From: Mycobacterium paraseoulense
Lineage (GTDB): Bacteria; Actinomycetota; Actinomycetes; Mycobacteriales; Mycobacteriaceae
Reading direction: 5' to 3'
Length of the DNA stretch: 64,000 nt
Assembly (NCBI RefSeq): GCF_010731655.1
Contig: NZ_AP022619.1
Coordinates: forward strand, 5,704,001 to 5,768,000
The notes under the pieces: generated by a model
Databases searched by the model: none
What the model saw: the letters and a program-made list of their open reading frames with translations, nothing else
What the model was told of the DNA's origin: nothing
Position numbers and translations under genes: made by a program
In this document: one piece after another, positions 60,141-64,000 of the stretch
Numbering within the stretch: the first letter of the stretch is position 1
Layout of the letters: each line of letters begins with the position of its first letter

Positions 60141-60737
60141 ATGGAAGCATTTCACACGCACACCGGTATCGGCGTGCCGTTGCGGCGGTCCAATGTCGAC
60201 ACCGACCAGATCATTCCGGCGGTGTATTTGAAGCGGGTCACCCGCACCGGTTTCGAGGACGGGTTGTTCGCCAGCTGGCGCTCGGATCCCTCATTCATCC
60301 TCAACCTCAGTCCCTTTGACCGGGGGTCGGTTCTGGTCGCCGGGCCCGATTTCGGCACCGGCTCGTCGCGCGAGCACGCCGTGTGGGCACTCATGGACTA
60401 CGGGTTCCGGGTGGTCATCTCATCTCGATTCGGTGACATCTTCCGGGGCAACGCCGGCAAGGCGGGGCTCCTGGCGGCCGAAGTCTCCCAAGACGGCGTG
60501 GAACTGCTTTGGAAGCTCATCGAGCAGAGTCCGGGACTGGAAATCACTGCCAATCTTCAAGATCGAAATATCACCGCGGGAACGGCGGTGTTGCCGTTCA
60601 AGATTGACGACCACACGGCCTGGCGGCTCCTCGAAGGGCTCGACGATATAGCCCTTACGCTGCGGAAACTCGACAAAATCGAATCATACGAGGCCGCCTA
60701 TCCGCAGTGGAAACCGCGCACTCTGCCCGCCTCCTGA
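60141..60737 (+). CDS. leuD: 3-isopropylmalate dehydratase small subunit
   Basis: 198 residues, equal to Rv2987c. [20 protein letters not shown] and [17 protein letters not shown] are the LeuD swivel-domain signatures. Partner of LeuC. The ~210 bp after it up to hupB contain no gene I can support and should hold the hupB promoter. Confidence 0.95.
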   Translation: MEAFHTHTGIGVPLRRSNVDTDQIIPAVYLKRVTRTGFEDGLFASWRSDPSFILNLSPFDRGSVLVAGPDFGTGSSREHAVWALMDYGFRVVISSRFGDIFRGNAGKAGLLAAEVSQDGVELLWKLIEQSPGLEITANLQDRNITAGTAVLPFKIDDHTAWRLLEGLDDIALTLRKLDKIESYEAAYPQWKPRTLPAS

Positions 60738-60949
60738 ACGGTCGGGAAGGCCGGAATTTCTTCTCGCTCACCTAACTAAACCGGGCCCATTTCCAGGTGG
60801 CGCCACCGGTCAAGGGCGGCAACCGGATTGCGAAACCGCCGAATGTCCGACCCTGAAATTGCGCGTGGCTCTTGGAAATTTGCTGGGTGAGGGTTTACCG
60901 TGTCCACTAGTCGGTTCAAATCGAGGACCACTAGCGTCGGAGGGATTGG

Positions 60950-61591
60950 ATGAATAAGGCAGAGCTCATTGATGTGCTCACACAGAAATTGAACACCGAC
61001 CGACGGCAGGCGACCGCCGCCGTCGAGAACGTCGTCGACACCATTGTGCGTGCGGTGCACAAGGGCGACAGCGTCACCATCACCGGGTTCGGTGTGTTCG
61101 AGCAACGGCGCCGCGCGGCTCGGGTGGCCCGCAACCCGCGTACCGGCGAGACGGTGAAGGTGAAGCCGACCTCCGTCCCGGCGTTCCGTCCCGGTGCTCA
61201 ATTCAAAGCGGTTGTGTCTGGCGCACAGCGTCTCCCGTCGGAAGGACCTGCAGTGAAGCGTGGTGTAGTGGCAACCGGCGCGGCCAAGAAGACCGCCGCC
61301 AAGAAGGCTCCCGCCAAGAAGGCCGCGGCGAAGAAGGCCCCCGCCAAGAAGGCGGCTCCGGCCAAGAAGGCGGCGACCAAGGCTCCGGTGAAGAAGGTCG
61401 CGGCGAAGAAGGCTCCCGCCAAGAAGGCGGCGACCAAGGCTCCGGCGAAGAAGGCCGTGACCAAGGCCCCCGCCAAGAAGGTCGCGGCGAAGAAGGCCGC
61501 TACCAAGGCTCCCGCCAAGAAGGCCGCGGCAAAGAGGCCGGCCAGCAAGGCTCCCGCCAAGAAGGCCACCGCGCGTCGCGGTCGCCGTTAA
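60950..61591 (+). CDS. hupB: Histone-like DNA-binding protein HupB
   Basis: 213 residues. Residues 1-90 are an HU domain ([41 protein letters not shown]). The C-terminal half is a Lys/Ala/Pro tail of repeated KKAPAKKA and KKVAAKKA units, like mycobacterial histone H1-type tails. Nucleoid compaction protein. The repeat-rich tail generates long artefactual antisense frames. Followed by a strong terminator. Confidence 0.96.
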   Translation: MNKAELIDVLTQKLNTDRRQATAAVENVVDTIVRAVHKGDSVTITGFGVFEQRRRAARVARNPRTGETVKVKPTSVPAFRPGAQFKAVVSGAQRLPSEGPAVKRGVVATGAAKKTAAKKAPAKKAAAKKAPAKKAAPAKKAATKAPVKKVAAKKAPAKKAATKAPAKKAVTKAPAKKVAAKKAATKAPAKKAAAKRPASKAPAKKATARRGRR

Positions 61592-61611
61592 CGGCAGCAG
61601 TCGCGCTCTCG

Positions 61612-61660
61612 ACGCGAAAACCCTTCGGGTCGCAGCGATGCACCCGAAGGGTATTCGCGT
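61612..61660. terminator. Bidirectional hairpin between hupB and mutT1
   Basis: ACCCTTCGGGT (61620-61630) and ACCCGAAGGGT (61642-61652) pair perfectly over 11 bp. The outer arms ACGCGAA (61612-61618) and TTCGCGT (61654-61660) extend the stem past a short mismatch. It lies between convergent genes and overlaps nothing coding. Confidence 0.75.
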
Positions 61661-61661
61661 G

Positions 61662-62603
61662 TTATGCCCGCACGTTGGCGGCCAGCGGGCCGCCGATGTG
61701 GTCGGCCGCCACCAGTCGGCCGCCCGACAGTGACAGCACCCAGGCGCTGCCCTTGTGGTTGCGCGACTTGTCGGGACGCACCCCGTCGCGTTCGCACCAC
61801 CAGGCGATCAGGTCCGGGATCACCTTGCCCTGTGTGCAAATGACCGGTGTCCCTTGCTGCTCGGCGATGGCCAGCATCCGGTGCCGGGCGCGTTTCGGGC
61901 TCTTGGCGTAGGCCTCCTCGGTGAGGGCCGGCTCATTGTGTATGGCCACGCCCAATTCGGCGGCCAGCGGTTCGACCGTCTGGTGGCAGCGCAGTCGGTC
62001 GGCCGCGTACACGTCGGTGGCGCCGAAGGCCAGCAGCTGCGGAACCAGCGCCTCGGCTTGCGCACGGCCTCGCTTGTCCAGCGGCCGCTGGGTGTCGTCG
62101 CCTTTGAAGCGGGATTTCCGGCCCGCGGTGCCGTGCCGGACCACCAACACGGTATGCGTGTCAGCGGGATGTTTCATGAAGTGGCGCAACATTTTTCGGT
62201 CATGCGAATAGGTGAGCTTCTTCAGCGCGTCCGGCACCGGCAGCCACACCAATTCGTCGACCTCGTTGCCGGGGGTGAAGTCCCCGCAAGTGCTGCGGGC
62301 CGCCCAGTAGTAGACCTTCTTGACGCCTGCCTCGATCGGGTAGCTCACCATGTCGAGCCGCCTGCCCAGGAGGGAGTGGTGACCCGTCTCCTCGCAGACT
62401 TCCCGCACCGCGGCGACGGGCGCCGTCTCGCCCGGGTCCACTTTTCCCTTCGGCAGTGACCAGTCGTCATAGCGGGGACGGTGGATCACCGCTATCTCGA
62501 GGCCGGGGTTGGACGAATCGGTCGGTCGCCACAGGACCGCACCGGCGGCATACACGATACGGCTTCCCGGACGCCGAGCGGTGGACGAGCTCTTGGTCGG
62601 CAA
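61662..62603 (-). CDS. mutT1: MutT1: Nudix plus histidine phosphatase fusion
   Basis: 313 residues (Rv2985 orthologue). The N-terminal Nudix domain has the box [17 protein letters not shown] ending in CEETGH; the C-terminal histidine-phosphatase domain has [12 protein letters not shown]. Hydrolyses 8-oxo-dGTP/8-oxo-GTP and diadenosine polyphosphates in mycobacteria, limiting oxidative mutagenesis. It is the last gene after ppk on this strand. Confidence 0.95.
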   Translation of the reverse strand: MPTKSSSTARRPGSRIVYAAGAVLWRPTDSSNPGLEIAVIHRPRYDDWSLPKGKVDPGETAPVAAVREVCEETGHHSLLGRRLDMVSYPIEAGVKKVYYWAARSTCGDFTPGNEVDELVWLPVPDALKKLTYSHDRKMLRHFMKHPADTHTVLVVRHGTAGRKSRFKGDDTQRPLDKRGRAQAEALVPQLLAFGATDVYAADRLRCHQTVEPLAAELGVAIHNEPALTEEAYAKSPKRARHRMLAIAEQQGTPVICTQGKVIPDLIAWWCERDGVRPDKSRNHKGSAWVLSLSGGRLVAADHIGGPLAANVRA

Positions 62604-62689
62604 GTCAACTCCTGCAGGTCAATTCGGTCTGGCCGCGCGCACGGTTTCGGTGCGGCCGGGAAGACAACCGTAAATCACCACGCAGGGGG

Positions 62690-64000
62690 CTACGGATTGC
62701 GGTGCCGCTCCATCAACGACACCTGGTGATCGCGCACGCTGTGGCCGTCCTGCGGCGAGGCGATCCACTGCCCGTCGGGTCCCAGTTCCCAGCATCGGGT
62801 GGACGGATCCAGCGCGGACTCGAACAAGTCGTCCAGGTATGAGGTCAGCCTCGGATCCTTCACCTGAACCAGCGCCTCGACGCGACGATCGAGGTTGCGG
62901 TGCATCATGTCCGCGCTGCCGATCCAGAATTCGTTGATGCGATTGAAATGCATGATGCGGGAATGTTCCAGGAAGCGGCCGAGGATGGAACGGACCGCGA
63001 TGTTCTCCGAGAACCCTTCCGCGCCGGGGCGCAGCGCACAGATCCCGCGCACCACCACCTCCACCCGCACATCCGCCCGGGACGCGCGATACAGCGCGTC
63101 GATGACCTGTTCGTCGACGAGGGCGTTCATCTTGAGGCGGATCCGGCCGCCGCCGTGTTCGCGGTGCGCGGCGATCTCGCGCTCGACGCGTTCGATGATG
63201 CCGGTGCGAATTGAGTGCGGGGCGACCAGCAGGTTGCGGTAGGAGACCTTGCGCGAGTAGCCGGTCAGCGAATTGAACAGGTCGGTCAGGTCGGCCCCGA
63301 TCTCGGGAGAGGCCGTCAGCAGGCCGACGTCCTCGTACAGTCGTGCCGTCTTCCCGTTGTAGTTCCCGGTCCCGATGTGGCAGTAGCGCCGGATCGTAGA
63401 ACCCTCCCGGCGGACCACCAGGAGGGTCTTGCAGTGGGTCTTGAGTCCGACGTACCCGTACACCACATGCACGCCCGCCTGCTCCAGCGCGCGCGCCCAG
63501 CGAATGTTGGCCTGCTCGTCGAAGCGCGCCTTGATCTCCACCATTGCCACCACCTGTTTGCCGGCTTCGGCGGCGTTGATGAGCGCCCGAACGATCGGCG
63601 AGTCACCGGAGGTGCGGTACAGCGTCTGCTTGATCGCCAGCACGTTGGGATCGGCGGCGGCCTGCTCGATGAATCGCTGCACGCTGGTGGAGAACGACTC
63701 ATACGGATGATGAAGCAGCACATCGCCTTCGCGCAGCGTCGAGAAGATGCTCCTGGGCGTCTCGCGGTCGACGAACGCGGGACTGGTCGCCGGGACGAAC
63801 GCCGGGTCTTTGAGCGCCGGCCGGTCGACGCTGTAGACCTGCCACAATGACGACAGATCGAGCAGGCCGGGCACCTGGATGACATCGCCCGGGTTCACAT
63901 CGAGTTCGCGCAGCAGCAATTCCAGCATGCTCTCGGTCATGTCGTTGGCGACCTCGAGGCGCACCGGCGACCCGAACCGCCTGCGCGCCAATTCCCGTTC
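62690..64000 (-). CDS. ppk: Polyphosphate kinase, 5' end outside window
   Basis: C-terminal ~437 residues of PPK1; the frame stays open past the right edge (the codons before 63991 read EREL-like), so the N-terminal ~300 residues are missing. Phosphohistidine-loop region [19 protein letters not shown], phosphate-binding [18 protein letters not shown] [16 protein letters not shown] and HIGTGNYN are intact. Reversible synthesis of polyphosphate from ATP. mutT1 lies 86 bp downstream, as in M. tuberculosis. Confidence 0.95.
   Translation of the reverse strand, partial: ERELARRRFGSPVRLEVANDMTESMLELLLRELDVNPGDVIQVPGLLDLSSLWQVYSVDRPALKDPAFVPATSPAFVDRETPRSIFSTLREGDVLLHHPYESFSTSVQRFIEQAAADPNVLAIKQTLYRTSGDSPIVRALINAAEAGKQVVAMVEIKARFDEQANIRWARALEQAGVHVVYGYVGLKTHCKTLLVVRREGSTIRRYCHIGTGNYNGKTARLYEDVGLLTASPEIGADLTDLFNSLTGYSRKVSYRNLLVAPHSIRTGIIERVEREIAAHREHGGGRIRLKMNALVDEQVIDALYRASRADVRVEVVVRGICALRPGAEGFSENIAVRSILGRFLEHSRIMHFNRINEFWIGSADMMHRNLDRRVEALVQVKDPRLTSYLDDLFESALDPSTRCWELGPDGQWIASPQDGHSVRDHQVSLMERHRNP

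Noticed and set aside
61198..61569. Hydrophobic frame antisense to the hupB tail
   Set aside because: The FLAGAL repeats are simply the complement of the KKAPAKKA codons; no start signal or family.
60950..61591. VNTR or transposon in the hupB 3' half
   Set aside because: The repetition is in-frame Lys/Ala coding sequence expected of mycobacterial HupB.

Overview
The window is high-GC actinobacterial DNA from a slow-growing Mycobacterium. From about 17.7 kb to the right edge the gene order follows the M. tuberculosis stretch Rv3032 down to Rv2984 (MGLP glucan genes, fixAB, iscS, mnmA, ligA, gatCAB, pfkA, lppZ, ilvBNC, serA1, leuB, gltX, leuCD, hupB, mutT1, ppk), and several proteins match the M. 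tuberculosis lengths I remember. A carotenoid cluster absent from M. tuberculosis, together with MIRU-like and 54-55 bp tandem repeats, suggests a pigmented non-tuberculous species, perhaps close to the M. avium complex. The species is inference; no rRNA lies in the window.

0-17.7 kb is accessory. A minus-strand operon (12.68 to 4.72 kb) reads GGPP synthase, CrtI, CrtB, CrtYc, CrtYd, a methyltransferase, CrtU, a Rieske oxygenase and a DUF2784 membrane protein. The genes from crtI to the Rieske gene are joined by short overlaps. The predicted route is GGPP to phytoene to lycopene to beta-carotene to an aromatic carotenoid of the isorenieratene (leprotene) type, possibly oxidised further. A MarR regulator is divergent from the operon and a paralogous MarR lies at the far left. 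A shared AT-rich operator (TAACTTAA-N3-TTAAGTTA) precedes the crt operon, the divergent marR, an SDR operon and a secreted hydrolase, which suggests one regulon. A pseudo-trypsin, an unassigned protein, a truncated epimerase remnant and a TIGR01777 epimerase fill the rest.

17.7-37.6 kb holds the MGLP glucosyltransferase, branching enzyme and methyltransferase, the ETF subunits, an OlsB/OlsA-like acyltransferase pair, iscS-mnmA and ligA. Two small regulatory modules are inserted around ligA: SRPBCC-ArsR with paired operators, and TetR-MmpS-MmpL with a perfect palindromic operator.

37.7-64 kb is mostly housekeeping. It holds the GatCAB amidotransferase, pfkA, an orphan EspI/MinD-like ATPase, the branched-chain pathway with a clear leader-peptide attenuator before ilvB, serA, leuB and leuCD with a divergent IclR regulator, gltX next to tRNA-Gln and tRNA-Glu, hupB, mutT1 and a partial ppk at the right edge. 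No CRISPR array, prophage, intact insertion sequence or rRNA was seen.
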